Positions 30,440 to 39,877 of a DNA stretch of 64,000 nt are shown here, piece by piece. The notes beneath the pieces are model-generated. The model worked only from the letters and a program-made list of their open reading frames with translations, did not search any database and was not told the DNA's origin. Both the position numbers and the translations under genes were made by a program. Source of the DNA: Actinoplanes sp. SE50/110 (GTDB lineage: Bacteria > Actinomycetota > Actinomycetes > Mycobacteriales > Micromonosporaceae); assembly GCF_900119315.1 (NCBI RefSeq), contig NZ_LT827010.1, positions 2,278,001-2,342,000 on the forward strand, given 5' to 3'. Position 1 is the stretch's first letter; each line of letters starts with the position of its first letter.

Positions 30440-31305
30440 GTCTCGTCCTGGACCGCCCGATCGTGCGGGCCGCGGCAGAACGGCGCCGGATCCGGCTCGC
30501 CTGGATCGCCCGGCACAGCATCGCGATCGCGCTCGGCATCATGTTCATCACCCCGGTCGCGTACCTGGTGCTGCTCTCGCTGATGACCAGCGACCAGGCG
30601 CTGACCAGCGATTACTGGCCGAACACCTGGCACCCGGAGAACTACGTGCGGGTGTTCCAGGCAACCCCGCTGCCGCACTATCTGTTCAACACGATGCTGT
30701 ACGCGGTGTCCGCCACCGTCTTCACCCTCGCCTCCAGCGTGCCCGCCGCGTACGCCCTGGCGAAGTTGAAGTTCCGCGGCCGCAACGCGCTGTTCCTCAC
30801 GGTGATCTGCGTGATGATGCTGCCCCCGCAGGTGGTGACCGTCCCGCTGTATCTGATGTGGGCCCGGTACGGCCTGACCGGCTCGCTCGCCCCGCTGATC
30901 ATCCCGGCCCTGTTCGGCGACGCGTTCTGCATCTTCCTGCTGCGTCAGTTCCTGCTCACCATTCCGAGCGAATATCTGGACGCGGCCCGGGTCGACGGCT
31001 GCGGCGAGTGGCGCACCCTGCTGCGCGTCGTGCTGCCGATGGCCCGGCCGGGAATCGCGGCGGCCGGCCTGTTCCAGTTCTTCTACTGCTGGAACGACTA
31101 TTACGGGCCGCTGCTCTACACCAGCGAGAACGAGAACTCGTGGACGCTCTCGCTGGGCCTGGCCTCGTTCCGGACCGTGCACCACGTCGACTGGAACCTG
31201 GTCACCGCGGCCACCGTGCTCGCCATGGCGCCGCTGATCATCATCTTCTTCTTCGCCCAGCGCAGCTTCGTGCAGGGCATCACGCTGACAGGATTCAAGG
31301 GTTGA
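30436..31305 (+). CDS. csnG: ABC transporter permease, MalG type (CsnG-like)
   Basis: 289 residues from GTG 30436, overlapping the csnF stop. Six helices; the EAA loop is LDAARVDGCGEWRTLLRVVLPM and the C-terminus ends in QRSFVQGITLTGFKG, the normal MalG-type tail. Partner of the preceding permease for uptake of GlcN oligomers. Its TGA overlaps the TTG start of csnH (TTGA), so the operon is tightly coupled. Confidence 0.92.
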   Translation: MSLVLDRPIVRAAAERRRIRLAWIARHSIAIALGIMFITPVAYLVLLSLMTSDQALTSDYWPNTWHPENYVRVFQATPLPHYLFNTMLYAVSATVFTLASSVPAAYALAKLKFRGRNALFLTVICVMMLPPQVVTVPLYLMWARYGLTGSLAPLIIPALFGDAFCIFLLRQFLLTIPSEYLDAARVDGCGEWRTLLRVVLPMARPGIAAAGLFQFFYCWNDYYGPLLYTSENENSWTLSLGLASFRTVHHVDWNLVTAATVLAMAPLIIIFFFAQRSFVQGITLTGFKG

Positions 31306-32558
31306 AAATCGCGGTCGTGGGTGGCGGATCCACCTATACCCCGGAGCTGGTGGACGGGTTCGCCCGGCTCGGCACCATGGTCACCGAACTCGTTCTGATC
31401 GACCCGTCCGCGGAGCGCCTGGACATCGTCGGGGCGTTCGCGGCGCGCATCTTCGCGCAGTACGGGCATCCGGGGAAGGTGACCTGGACGACCGACCTGG
31501 ACGCGGGGGTGACCGATGCCGACGCCGCGGTCATCCAACTCCGGGTCGGCGGGCAGCGGGCGCGGATCAGCGACGAGTCGTTCCCGCTGGAATGCGGCTG
31601 TGTGGGACAGGAGACGACCGGGGCGGGTGGCCTCGCCAAGGCGCTGCGGACGGTGCCGGTGATTCTGGACGTCGCCGAACGGATCCGGGCGCGGGCCAGG
31701 CCCGGGGCGTGGATCGTGGACTTCACCAACCCGGTGGGGATCGTGACGCGGGCGCTGCTCGATGCCGGGCACCGGGCGGTGGGACTGTGCAATGTGGCGA
31801 TCGGGTTCCAGCGACGGTTCGCCTCCTATCTGGAGGTTCCGCCGGGCTCGGTGGTCCTGGACCATGTGGGGTTGAACCACCTGACGTGGGAGCGGGCGGC
31901 GTTCGTCGACGGCGTTGATCGACTTCCCGAACTGCTCTCCCGGCACCTGTCGGACATCGCGGGACAGGTGGATGTGCCGGCGGAGATCATCTCCATGCTG
32001 GGCAGCGTTCCGTCTTACTATTTGTCATACTTCTATCGCCATGACGGGCATGTGCGCGAGGCGTTGGGGGCGCCCACCCGCGGGCAGCGCGTGGCGGAGA
32101 TCGAGGCGACCCTGCTGGACATGTACCGCGATGTCACCCTGACCGAGAAGCCGGCCCTGCTCGCCGAACGCGGCGGCGCCTTCTACTCCGAAGCCGCCGT
32201 CGGCCTGCTCGCCTCCCTGTTCGGCCTCGACGACGACGCCGTCCACTCGGTGAACGTCCGCAACCTCGGCACCCTGCCGTTCCTGCCCGCCGACGCGGTC
32301 ATCGAGGTCTCCGCCCGCGCCGGCCGGACCGGCCCCGATCCGCTGCCGGTCACCGCTCTGCCGCCCGACCTGGCCGGCCTCATCACGCACACCTGGTCGT
32401 ACGAGGAACTCGCCCTCGACGCCGCCCTGCGCGGTGGCCGCGACCGTGTCTACCGGGCGCTGCTGGCCCACCCGCTGATCGGCCAGCACGAAAGGGCCAC
32501 CGCCCTCACCGACAGGCTGATCGCCGCCGGCCGTGACCACCTCGCGTGGGCCCGATGA
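31302..32558 (+). CDS. csnH: GH4 family glycosidase (CsnH-like)
   Basis: 418 residues from TTG 31302. NAD- and metal-dependent intracellular glycosidase of family 4 (6-phospho-beta-glucosidase type). N-terminal Rossmann loop VVGGGSTYTPELVDG; NPVGIVT; metal ligands Cys163 (GLCN) and His193 (LNHLTW). GH4 enzymes hydrolyse by oxidation-elimination at C3. Here the enzyme would cleave imported GlcN oligosaccharides, phosphorylated or not. It overlaps both neighbours by 4 nt. The first two thirds use more G/T-ending codons than the last third (from about 32145), a mild compositional break without a frame change. Confidence 0.87.
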   Translation: MKIAVVGGGSTYTPELVDGFARLGTMVTELVLIDPSAERLDIVGAFAARIFAQYGHPGKVTWTTDLDAGVTDADAAVIQLRVGGQRARISDESFPLECGCVGQETTGAGGLAKALRTVPVILDVAERIRARARPGAWIVDFTNPVGIVTRALLDAGHRAVGLCNVAIGFQRRFASYLEVPPGSVVLDHVGLNHLTWERAAFVDGVDRLPELLSRHLSDIAGQVDVPAEIISMLGSVPSYYLSYFYRHDGHVREALGAPTRGQRVAEIEATLLDMYRDVTLTEKPALLAERGGAFYSEAAVGLLASLFGLDDDAVHSVNVRNLGTLPFLPADAVIEVSARAGRTGPDPLPVTALPPDLAGLITHTWSYEELALDAALRGGRDRVYRALLAHPLIGQHERATALTDRLIAAGRDHLAWAR

Positions 32559-33541
32559 CCGCGCTGTTCCTGGCGGCCGACGGCGGCAACTCGAAGACCG
32601 ACCTGGTCCTCGGTACCGCGGACGGCGAGATCCTGGCGATGGTGCGCGGCGGCACCTCGTCGCCGCACAACATCGGGCTGGACGGCACCATCGAGGTGCT
32701 CGGCAAGCTGATCGCCGCGGCCCGGGCCGAGGCCGGCCTGGCGGCGGACACCGCGATCGACGCGATCGGCGTCTACCTGGCCGGCGCCGACCTGCCCGAC
32801 GAGGTGACCGCCCTGCACGAGGCGGTCACCGCGCAGGGCTGGGCGCGGCGGGTCCGGGCCGACAACGACTGCTTCGCCCTGCTCCGGGCCGGCGCCAGGC
32901 TGCCGGACGCGGTCACCGTGGTCTGCGGCGCCGGCAACAACTGCGTCGGCCGGGCCGCCGACGGCCGGACCGCCCGGTTCGTCGCTCTCGGCCCGGTCTC
33001 CGGGGACTGGGGCGGCGGCCACGACCTGGCCGACTACGCCCTGCGCGCGGCGGCCCGCGGGGAGGACGGCCGGGGCGACCCGACCGCGCTGTCCGCGGCG
33101 GTCGCCGGGCACTTCGGCCTGCCCACGGTCGAAGCGGTCAGCATCGCCCTGCACCGCGGCCACCTGTCGGCCGCCCGGATCCCGGAACTGGCCCCGATCC
33201 TGTTCCAGGTCGCGGCCGCCGGTGACGAGGTGGCCGCCGCGCTGGTGGCGCGCCAGGCCGAAGAGATCCTGGCCCAGCACCGGGTCGCCGCCGGCCGTCT
33301 CGGCCTGCTGCCCCGGCCACACTCGGTGGTCCTGGGCGGCAGCGTCCTGCAGGCCCGGCATCCCCTGCTGCACGACCGGGTGCTGGCCGGCGTCCGGGCC
33401 CAGGCGCCGTTCGCCGAGGTCACCGTGCTGGACTCGCCGCCGGTGACCGGGGCGGCGTTGCTCGCCCTGGACGCGCTGGAGGCCGGCCCGGCCGCCGAGC
33501 GGGCCCTGCGCGGCATCTTCTCCGGGCGGGTGCCGGCGTGA
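32555..33541 (+). CDS. csnK: BadF/BadG-type sugar kinase (CsnK-like)
   Basis: 328 residues from ATG 32555 (overlap ATGA with csnH). ASKHA fold: phosphate loop LAADGGNSKTDLVLG, second phosphate region VVCGAGNNCVG, then GPVSGDWGGGHDLA and the adenosine loop VVLGGSVLQARHP. Related to the N-acetylglucosamine kinases of the BcrAD/BadFG family. It would phosphorylate glucosamine or its oligomers released in the cytoplasm, closing the pathway. Last gene of the operon; no clear terminator follows, only the tandem repeat next to it. Confidence 0.87.
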   Translation: MTALFLAADGGNSKTDLVLGTADGEILAMVRGGTSSPHNIGLDGTIEVLGKLIAAARAEAGLAADTAIDAIGVYLAGADLPDEVTALHEAVTAQGWARRVRADNDCFALLRAGARLPDAVTVVCGAGNNCVGRAADGRTARFVALGPVSGDWGGGHDLADYALRAAARGEDGRGDPTALSAAVAGHFGLPTVEAVSIALHRGHLSAARIPELAPILFQVAAAGDEVAAALVARQAEEILAQHRVAAGRLGLLPRPHSVVLGGSVLQARHPLLHDRVLAGVRAQAPFAEVTVLDSPPVTGAALLALDALEAGPAAERALRGIFSGRVPA

Positions 33542-33577
33542 CGAGCCCGCGTGCCGCCTTCCCCGGGCGGCCGGAGA

Positions 33578-33721
33578 CCGCGTCGCCCGGCTGACCGGGG
33601 GACGCAGGCGGCCGGCTACCTGTCCACCTGGCGGACCGGGGGGACTCAGGCCGCCGGGGATCCGGTCGCCCGGCGGACCGGGGGACTCAGGCCGCCGGGG
33701 ATCTGGTCGCCCAGCGGACCG
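33578..33721. repeat. 41-42 bp tandem repeat copying the 3' end of the MFS gene
   Basis: Units 33681-33721 (contains the functional stop TGA on the minus strand), 33639-33680, 33598-33638 and a partial 33578-33597. On the minus strand each reads like VRWATRSPAA-stop, with decreasing similarity away from the gene. The array fills most of the 145-bp gap to csnK. Confidence 0.93.
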
Positions 33722-34925
33722 CGGGGACCAGGGCCGCGCCGCTGATCGCGAAGATGGCGGCGGGCACCGCCCAGCCCCAGGGCGCGTGGTCGATGGCGGT
33801 CACCGTGATCAGGGCGGGCGCGAGCATGATGCCCGCGGAACTGCCGGCGTTGAAGACGCCCTGGTAGGCGCCGGCCGCGTGCTCCGCCGCCAGGTCGTAG
33901 CTGAGCAGCCAGCCGCCGGCCTGGGAGAGCACCTCGCCGGCCGTGCCGATGGTGACCGCCAGCACCAGCAGCAGGGTGGCCGGGACCGCGCCGAAGCCGT
34001 GGCTGCCCGCGATCAGCAGGCAGTAGACGGCGAGCAGCCAGCCGGCGCGGCGGCAGGCCCGGGCCGCCTGGGCCGGGTTCCGCGCGGCGCGGGTGGCCCG
34101 GACCTGGAAGATCACCACCAGCACGGTGTTGAGCAGCAGGATCGCGCCGACCACCGCGTGCGGGGCGGTGGTCTCCCGGACCACCCAGAGCGGGATGCCG
34201 ACGGTGAGCACCGCGAACTGCATGCTGAGCAGCGCGTTCAGGGCGGTGACCAGCAGGTACGGCCGGTCGGTGAGCGCGTTGCGGCGGCTGGCGACGGCCG
34301 GACCGGCGGCGGTGCCCCGAACCGGCCGACGCTTGGCCGGGATGGCCGGCAGGATCGCGGCCACCACCAGGAAGGTGGCCGCGTTGCCCAGAATCAGGGC
34401 CAGGTAGGCGCCCCGGGTGTCGGCCTGCAGGGCGACCGCGGCCAGCGCGGCGCCGGCGCCGATCCCCACGTTGGTGACCGCGCGCAGATAGGCGCGGCCC
34501 GGCACCCGGGTCTCCGGCGGGAGAGTGTCGGCGTACAGCGTGTTGCGTACCGTGCCGGCCGCCCGGTCCAGCGCGGTCTCCGCGCAGACCACCGCGAGGA
34601 AGACGATGAACCCGTGCACCAGGGTGTACGCCGCCATGCCCACGGCCTGCAGGAGGCAGAGCAGCAACAGCACGCGGCGGCTGCCCCAGCGGTCCGCGGC
34701 CCGGCCGGCGGGGAGGCTCGCCGCGACCCCGCACGCGCCGGCGATGGTCAGACCCAGGCCGACCCGCGCGACGCTGAGGCCGGCGACCCGGGTGAAGTAG
34801 AGCGCGCTGGCGGTCATGAACATGCCGTTGCCGAGTGTGTTGACCAGGACCATCCCGGCGAGGCGGCGGACCACCGGATCGCGGGGGAGCAGGCTGGTGG
34901 CGGTTTCGGCCACTGTGGAACCCAT
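33687..34925 (-). CDS. MFS transporter
   Basis: 412 residues from ATG 34925 (MGSTVAETATS); an in-frame ATG at 34985 exists but would overlap the divergent regulator. Twelve hydrophobic segments in two halves. The signature loop between TM2 and TM3 is recognisable as LPAGRAADRWGSRR. Probably a drug or metabolite exporter. It shares a short divergent region with the ArsR-type regulator, which is the likely repressor. The C-terminal codons are part of a tandem duplication. Confidence 0.88.
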   Translation of the reverse strand: MGSTVAETATSLLPRDPVVRRLAGMVLVNTLGNGMFMTASALYFTRVAGLSVARVGLGLTIAGACGVAASLPAGRAADRWGSRRVLLLLCLLQAVGMAAYTLVHGFIVFLAVVCAETALDRAAGTVRNTLYADTLPPETRVPGRAYLRAVTNVGIGAGAALAAVALQADTRGAYLALILGNAATFLVVAAILPAIPAKRRPVRGTAAGPAVASRRNALTDRPYLLVTALNALLSMQFAVLTVGIPLWVVRETTAPHAVVGAILLLNTVLVVIFQVRATRAARNPAQAARACRRAGWLLAVYCLLIAGSHGFGAVPATLLLVLAVTIGTAGEVLSQAGGWLLSYDLAAEHAAGAYQGVFNAGSSAGIMLAPALITVTAIDHAPWGWAVPAAIFAISGAALVPAVRWATRSPAA

Positions 34926-34983
34926 GCCCCGATCCCACCGGTGACCGGGATCGGCGGATAATGATTTAGCGATGGGCTCAACC

Positions 34984-35982
34984 ATGCGGTTCCGGATCGG
35001 CCTGGCCGACCTGGCGTCGGCCTCGCTGGCGTATTCGCCGTTGCAGGAGGCGGCGCTGAGCCTACGGATGTGGTCGCATCCCGGCTATTACGTCGAGCAG
35101 ACCGGCTGGTTCCAGCGGATGCGCGCGGATTTCGACGCGCTGCCCGACCGGGATCTGCTGCGCGCGCTGGTCGCCTCCAACCGGTTCGTCCCGGACTTCC
35201 TCACCCCACGCCCGGCCACCACCCGCCCGGCCCTCGCCGACGAGCTGGCCCTGCTCCGGGCCACCCCGCCCGAGCTGGTCGGGCCGGACCTGGAGCGGAC
35301 CTTCCGGCCGCACGACCGGGAGGTGCCACCCCTGCTGGCGGAGCTGGCCGCCGATCCGGAGGCGATGCTCGACCGGATCGCCCGTGCGCTGGCCGGGTAC
35401 TGGGATCGCTGCCTCGCGCCGCGATGGTGGCCGCGGGCGCGGTCGGTGCTGGAGGCGGACCTGATCTACCGGGCCCGGATGCTCGCCGAGGGGGGCGCCG
35501 ACGCGCTCTTCGCCGACCTGTCGCACCGGTTGTACTGGGAGGACGGCGTGCTGACGATCCGCTGGGACGGGCCACTGGAGATCGCCCGCGACCGGGTCGA
35601 CGTGAACGGGCGCGGGCTGGTGCTGCTGCCCACCTGTTTCGCCCGGGGCGCGATCACCGCGATCGACCCGGACCTCCGGCCGGTGATCATCTATCGGGCC
35701 CGCGGCCTGGGCACGATGACCGAGAGCCTGCGGCCGCCGCCGGCGTTCCCGGCGCTGCGCCGGCTGCTCGGCGAGCCGCGGGCCCGCCTGCTGCTGATGC
35801 TCGACGAGCCGGCCTCGACCACCGAGCTGGCGCACCGGCTCGCCGTCACGCCGGGCGCGGTCAGTCAGCATCTGCGGGTTCTCTACGAGAGCCGGCTGGT
35901 CGACCGCGCCCGGCACGGGCGGGTGGTGCTCTACTTCCGCAGCGCGCTGGGTGACTCCCTGCGCGCCGGCACGGATCAGTGA
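34984..35982 (+). CDS. ArsR-type winged-helix regulator with N-terminal DUF5937-like domain
   Basis: 332 residues from ATG 34984 (MRFRIGLADLAS; an ATG four codons earlier is also possible). Residues 1-240 form the domain often found before a C-terminal ArsR HTH in actinobacteria (SLRMWSHPGYYVEQTGWFQR; WWPRARSVLEADL). The HTH is near 270-310 (LDEPASTTELAHRLAVTPGAVSQHL). Divergent from the MFS gene, so it probably represses an efflux pump. Its stop overlaps the convergent carboxypeptidase stop by 7 bp (TCAGTGA serves both). Confidence 0.85.
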   Translation: MRFRIGLADLASASLAYSPLQEAALSLRMWSHPGYYVEQTGWFQRMRADFDALPDRDLLRALVASNRFVPDFLTPRPATTRPALADELALLRATPPELVGPDLERTFRPHDREVPPLLAELAADPEAMLDRIARALAGYWDRCLAPRWWPRARSVLEADLIYRARMLAEGGADALFADLSHRLYWEDGVLTIRWDGPLEIARDRVDVNGRGLVLLPTCFARGAITAIDPDLRPVIIYRARGLGTMTESLRPPPAFPALRRLLGEPRARLLLMLDEPASTTELAHRLAVTPGAVSQHLRVLYESRLVDRARHGRVVLYFRSALGDSLRAGTDQ

Positions 35983-38048
35983 ACGGCGGCCTGGCTGTCG
36001 CGGGCGACCCGGACCAGTTCGATCAGCCCGCCGGCGTACTCCTGGGATTCGGCGTGCGCCTCGTCGAACGGCGGCTGGAAGCCGACCCCCTCCCACTGCT
36101 GGGTGGTGTCGTTCCAGCGGTCGTTGCCGACCTCGAAGTCCCACGCGTCGATGCCCAGCTCGTAGTAGAGCTCGTCGGCCGAGTTGCCGGCCGCGGAGTA
36201 CAGCACGTCGGCGACCGGCCCGGTGTAGGCCGGCCAGGTCACCGTGCCCCGCGAAGCCGCGATCGCGCCCACGATGCGCCGGGCACTGTCCAGGAAGAAC
36301 TTCGACTCGTCGATCGACGGGCGGGGCAGGGTGACCCGGCCGTCCGCCCGGTATGCCCCGGGCGGCCACATGAAGTAGCCGCCGTACGAGTGCACGTTCA
36401 TCGCGAACCTGATGTTCGGGTGCGCCGTGGCCAGCGCGATCACGTTGCGGCTCTCCGCCTCGGACAGCTCACCGGTGCCGGAGTAGGTGCCGGACAGGCA
36501 GTTCGCGCTGCCGCCGACGTACCCGTCGAAGAACGAGCCGACCGTGTAGTTGCGGTTCACGTCGACACCCCAGGAGTCCCGGTACTTCGGGTCCCGGCTG
36601 GCGCCGGTGCAGTGGTCGACCAGGTTTTTGCGCTGGAAGTTGAAGTCGTTGAACGAGTAGTTCGCCCCGTCCGGGTTGACCGTCGGGATGATGAACACGT
36701 CCACGTTGTCGACCAGGTCGCGGGTGGCCGGGTCGGTGGCGTAGTTGGCCAGCAGCCGCTCGGCGAACTCCAGGGTGACCAGCGGGGTGGCCCACTCCCG
36801 GGCGTGTTCCTGGGAATACGCCAGCACCCCGATCTTCGAGCCGTCCCGCACCTTGCCGATCCGCAGGGCCTGCACGGTCCACGGCTTCTTCGACACCTCG
36901 GTGCCCTTGAGCCCGTCGTCGAGCCGGACCGGGGCGACCACCGGCATCGGCAGCCCGGCCGACCCGGTCTCGACGGTGGCCCGGAACCGCTGCGGGTACT
37001 TCGCGCTGATGACCGCGGCCACGTCGTCGGTGGTGCTGATCGTCTTGCCGGCGGCGTCGGTGGCCAGCCGCACGGTGAGCACCCGGTCGGCGTACGACGC
37101 GGCGAGCGGCCGGTTCGGCGCACCCGGGTCGACGGTGCGCACCTGGATCCCGTTCCCGCCCTGGTCACCGAACTTCACCGACTCGACGACCACGGCGGCC
37201 GCGGCGGGATCTCCGAGGTAGGCCACCGCCGTACGGCGATATCCCTGGGTCCTGTTCGGCAGATCGATGACGTCGACGAGCTTCGGGTACTGCCGGGCCA
37301 GTCGCTTGATCCGCGCCCGGATGTCGGTGGGCGTCATGTATGCCGCGACGAAGTCCTTCTGATACCCGGCCGGCGCGGGCGGCGGGGTGGCGCCGGGCCA
37401 GGTCGCCGGGGTGGCCGGGCGGGAGACGCCGCCGAGACTGGAACTCGCGGTGACCTTCACCGGTCTGCCGGGCAGCGGCTGCGGCAACGCGTAGTGGTAC
37501 TGGTATTCGCCGGAGTCCTCGAACCGGATCAGCGGGTACGTGCCGGTCTTCCCGTCCGCGGTCGTCCAGGTCACGGTGATCTCGACGTCCGGATCGCCGG
37601 TGGCGGTGGTCGCCACCTGGGTCTGCAGGAACGTCTTCCCGCCGGTGGTCCACCAGTAGGCCTGCAGGAAATGCAGCGTGTCGGCGGCCGCCACGGCGAT
37701 CCCGCGCGATGCGACGGCGCGGTGCGTCTCCTGCTGGATGAGCTGGACCGGCACCGCACCGCCGCGGGTCAGCGACGCCAGTTGCGCGGCGTCGACCACC
37801 ACGTCGGCCAGGATGCCGCCGCGGTCGGACCGGGGGTGGGCGGCCAGGTCGGCGCCGGATGCGACCAGGCGGTCGAGGGCCGCCTGGCCGGTGAGCCGGA
37901 AGCGGATCAGGGCGTGCTGGCCGGCGTCGAGCGAGATCGCGGGCGCGGCCACGGTGGTGGCCGGTCGCGCCTGGGCCGGGAGCGGGGCGAGGGAGAGCCC
38001 CAGTAGTAGTGCGGCGGCGGTGGCCGCCCAACGGGCACGGGATGACAT
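35976..38048 (-). CDS. Secreted M14 zinc carboxypeptidase with N-terminal and inserted domains
   Basis: 690 residues from ATG 38048 behind AGGAGGC. Signal peptide ending at PAQA. Residues 30-225 are a beta-rich accessory region. The M14 domain starts near 228 (DIRARIKRLARQYPKLVDVI). Zinc ligands are His415 and Glu418 (EHAREW) and the later MNVHSYGG; NPDGANYS and DVNRNY are substrate-site blocks; the catalytic glutamate is in WDFEVGN. The HxxE lies about 120 residues later than usual because of an inserted segment (about 270-395). The C-terminus of the substrate is trimmed extracellularly; specificity is unknown. MCP gene downstream on the same strand, 89-bp gap. Confidence 0.9.
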   Translation of the reverse strand: MSSRARWAATAAALLLGLSLAPLPAQARPATTVAAPAISLDAGQHALIRFRLTGQAALDRLVASGADLAAHPRSDRGGILADVVVDAAQLASLTRGGAVPVQLIQQETHRAVASRGIAVAAADTLHFLQAYWWTTGGKTFLQTQVATTATGDPDVEITVTWTTADGKTGTYPLIRFEDSGEYQYHYALPQPLPGRPVKVTASSSLGGVSRPATPATWPGATPPPAPAGYQKDFVAAYMTPTDIRARIKRLARQYPKLVDVIDLPNRTQGYRRTAVAYLGDPAAAAVVVESVKFGDQGGNGIQVRTVDPGAPNRPLAASYADRVLTVRLATDAAGKTISTTDDVAAVISAKYPQRFRATVETGSAGLPMPVVAPVRLDDGLKGTEVSKKPWTVQALRIGKVRDGSKIGVLAYSQEHAREWATPLVTLEFAERLLANYATDPATRDLVDNVDVFIIPTVNPDGANYSFNDFNFQRKNLVDHCTGASRDPKYRDSWGVDVNRNYTVGSFFDGYVGGSANCLSGTYSGTGELSEAESRNVIALATAHPNIRFAMNVHSYGGYFMWPPGAYRADGRVTLPRPSIDESKFFLDSARRIVGAIAASRGTVTWPAYTGPVADVLYSAAGNSADELYYELGIDAWDFEVGNDRWNDTTQQWEGVGFQPPFDEAHAESQEYAGGLIELVRVARDSQAAVH

Positions 38049-38137
38049 CAAGCCTCCTGGGCATCGACGGTCGTGAGATCACCCCATCTCTTCCATCGAT
38101 CGATGTCAACGGGACGTGCTTGCCGGGATCAGCGTGG

Positions 38138-39748
38138 TCAGTAGCGGAACCGGCTGACCACGCTGTTGAGCTTGCCGGCCAGTGCGGAGAGGTGGTCAGC
38201 GGCGCGCCGGCTGGCCTGGGCGGCGTCGGCCGTGGTCGACGTCACCTGGGCGACCGCGGCGAAGCTGGTGCGCACGAGCCGGCTGTTCTCGGCGGCCTCG
38301 GTGATGGACCGGGTCATCTCGTTGGTCGTCGCCGACTGCTGCTCCACCGCCGCGGCGATCGTGTTGCTGTAGTCGTTGATCTGCCCGATGACCTGCTGTA
38401 TCCGCTGTACCGCCACGCCGGCGGCCTCGCTGCTGGACTGGATGGCGGCGATCCGCCGGGTGATGTCCTCGGTCGCCCGGGCGGTCTCCTGGGCGAGGTC
38501 CTTGACCTCCGAGGCGACCACCGCGAAGCCCTTCCCGGCATCCCCGGCCCGGGCCGCCTCGATGGTGGCGTTCAGCGCCAGCAGGTTGGTCTGCTCGGCG
38601 ATCGAGGTGATCAGCCGCACCACGTCGCTGATCTCCGTGCTGGACTGCCCCAGTTCACTGATCTGCCGGCTGGTGCTGCTCGCGATCTCCAGCGACTCGT
38701 TGGCGACCGCGGCGGCCTGCGCGGAGGTGCCGGCGATCTCCCGGATCGACGCGGTCATCTGCTCGGCGCCCGCCGCGACCGACTCGACGCTGGCGTTGAT
38801 CAGGGAGGCCGATTCGGAGGCGGCGATCGCCTTGCCGGAAGCCTCGTCAGCGCCGCTGTTGAGGTCACCGCCCAGCTGGGCCAGCTGGTGCGCCGAGGTG
38901 GAGAGCTCGGTCACCGTGGCGGCCAGCTCGGCCATCATCGTCTGGACCGAGTCGACCGCGTGATCAAGATCGCGGCCCATCATCCCGAACTCGTCCCCGG
39001 TGGTCAGCCCGCTCGCCGAGGTGAGGTCACCACCTGCCAGGCTGGTGATTGCGGCCCGCAGCCGGCTCACCCGCCGGCTGGTCTGCCGGGTGATCAGCGT
39101 GGCAGCCGCGGCCATTCCGGCGAGCAGCGCGACGAGCCCCGCGACGATGGTCACCTGTGTCGTGCGCTTGGCCGAGGCCGCCGCCGCGGCGCGCACGCCG
39201 AGCAGGCTGCTCTCCTCGGTGCTCATCGCCTCGGCCACCGCCCGGATCTGGTCCATGACGGCTTTGCCCTTGTCGGTGAGCACCACCGTGCGGGCCGCCT
39301 CGAAGCCCTTGTCCCGGCGGAGCCCGATGGTCTCCTGCAACTCGGCGAGCTTCGCATCGACCAGCGGCGCGAGATCGTCGAGCCGTTTCTGTTGCTTCGG
39401 ATTGTCCGCGGTGAGGCTGCGGAGTTGCTGCTGCTCGGTGCCCAGGTCGGTCAGTGCCTGCTGGTACGGAGCGAGGTAGGCGTCCTGCCCGGTGACCAGA
39501 TAGCCGCGCTGCCCGGTCTCGGCGTCCTTGAGGCTGGACCGCAGCGCGTCGATCCGGTCGAGCACCTGATAGGTGTGCTCGACCTTGCCCGCGGTGTCCG
39601 TGAGCGTGTTCACGGAGCGGTAGACCACCACGGAGACCAGCCCGAACAGCACGCCGATGCTCGCGAAGATGAGGGCCAGTTTCCGGCCGATCGTCGCTGC
39701 CGGGCGCCCGCCGGGCGACGAGGACGTGGTGGCTGATGTCTCCGCCAT
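38138..39748 (-). CDS. Methyl-accepting chemotaxis protein with CHASE3-type sensor
   Basis: 536 residues. TM1 ([20 protein letters not shown]) near 24-43, a helical periplasmic-side sensor about 48-190 of CHASE3 type ([38 protein letters not shown]), TM2 near 195-217, HAMP, then the long coiled-coil signalling domain. The hairpin tip that contacts CheA/CheW is canonical: [20 protein letters not shown] and [16 protein letters not shown] chemoreceptor implies a motile stage, e.g. the zoospores of Actinoplanes. No che or flagellar genes are in the window. Confidence 0.95.
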   Translation of the reverse strand: MAETSATTSSSPGGRPAATIGRKLALIFASIGVLFGLVSVVVYRSVNTLTDTAGKVEHTYQVLDRIDALRSSLKDAETGQRGYLVTGQDAYLAPYQQALTDLGTEQQQLRSLTADNPKQQKRLDDLAPLVDAKLAELQETIGLRRDKGFEAARTVVLTDKGKAVMDQIRAVAEAMSTEESSLLGVRAAAAASAKRTTQVTIVAGLVALLAGMAAAATLITRQTSRRVSRLRAAITSLAGGDLTSASGLTTGDEFGMMGRDLDHAVDSVQTMMAELAATVTELSTSAHQLAQLGGDLNSGADEASGKAIAASESASLINASVESVAAGAEQMTASIREIAGTSAQAAAVANESLEIASSTSRQISELGQSSTEISDVVRLITSIAEQTNLLALNATIEAARAGDAGKGFAVVASEVKDLAQETARATEDITRRIAAIQSSSEAAGVAVQRIQQVIGQINDYSNTIAAAVEQQSATTNEMTRSITEAAENSRLVRTSFAAVAQVTSTTADAAQASRRAADHLSALAGKLNSVVSRFRY

Positions 39749-39830
39749 GGCCCCTCCCTGACCGGCTCACACCGGAACTCGAGTCCTCCAGGATCCCTTA
39801 TCGGCGCGGCGGCGGATCGTCTGAGCGGAA

Positions 39831-39871
39831 CGGGCCGGCCCGCCTGGCCGCAGCGGAGGCGGGCCGGCCCG
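39831..39871 (-). terminator. Terminator of the GH92 gene
   Basis: 15-bp perfect stem CGGGCCGGCCCGCCT / AGGCGGGCCGGCCCG, loop of 11, ending 7 bp past the GH92 stop. Confidence 0.8.
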
Positions 39872-39877
39872 GTGGGA

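Noticed and set aside
33542..33721. CRISPR or REP-type array
   Set aside because: The repeats are contiguous without spacers and plainly copy the end of the neighbouring gene.
38094..38105. Perfect palindrome CATCGATCGATG between the chemoreceptor and carboxypeptidase genes
   Set aside because: A 12-bp palindrome composed of GATC/CGAT words is easily expected by chance, and no regulator gene is adjacent.
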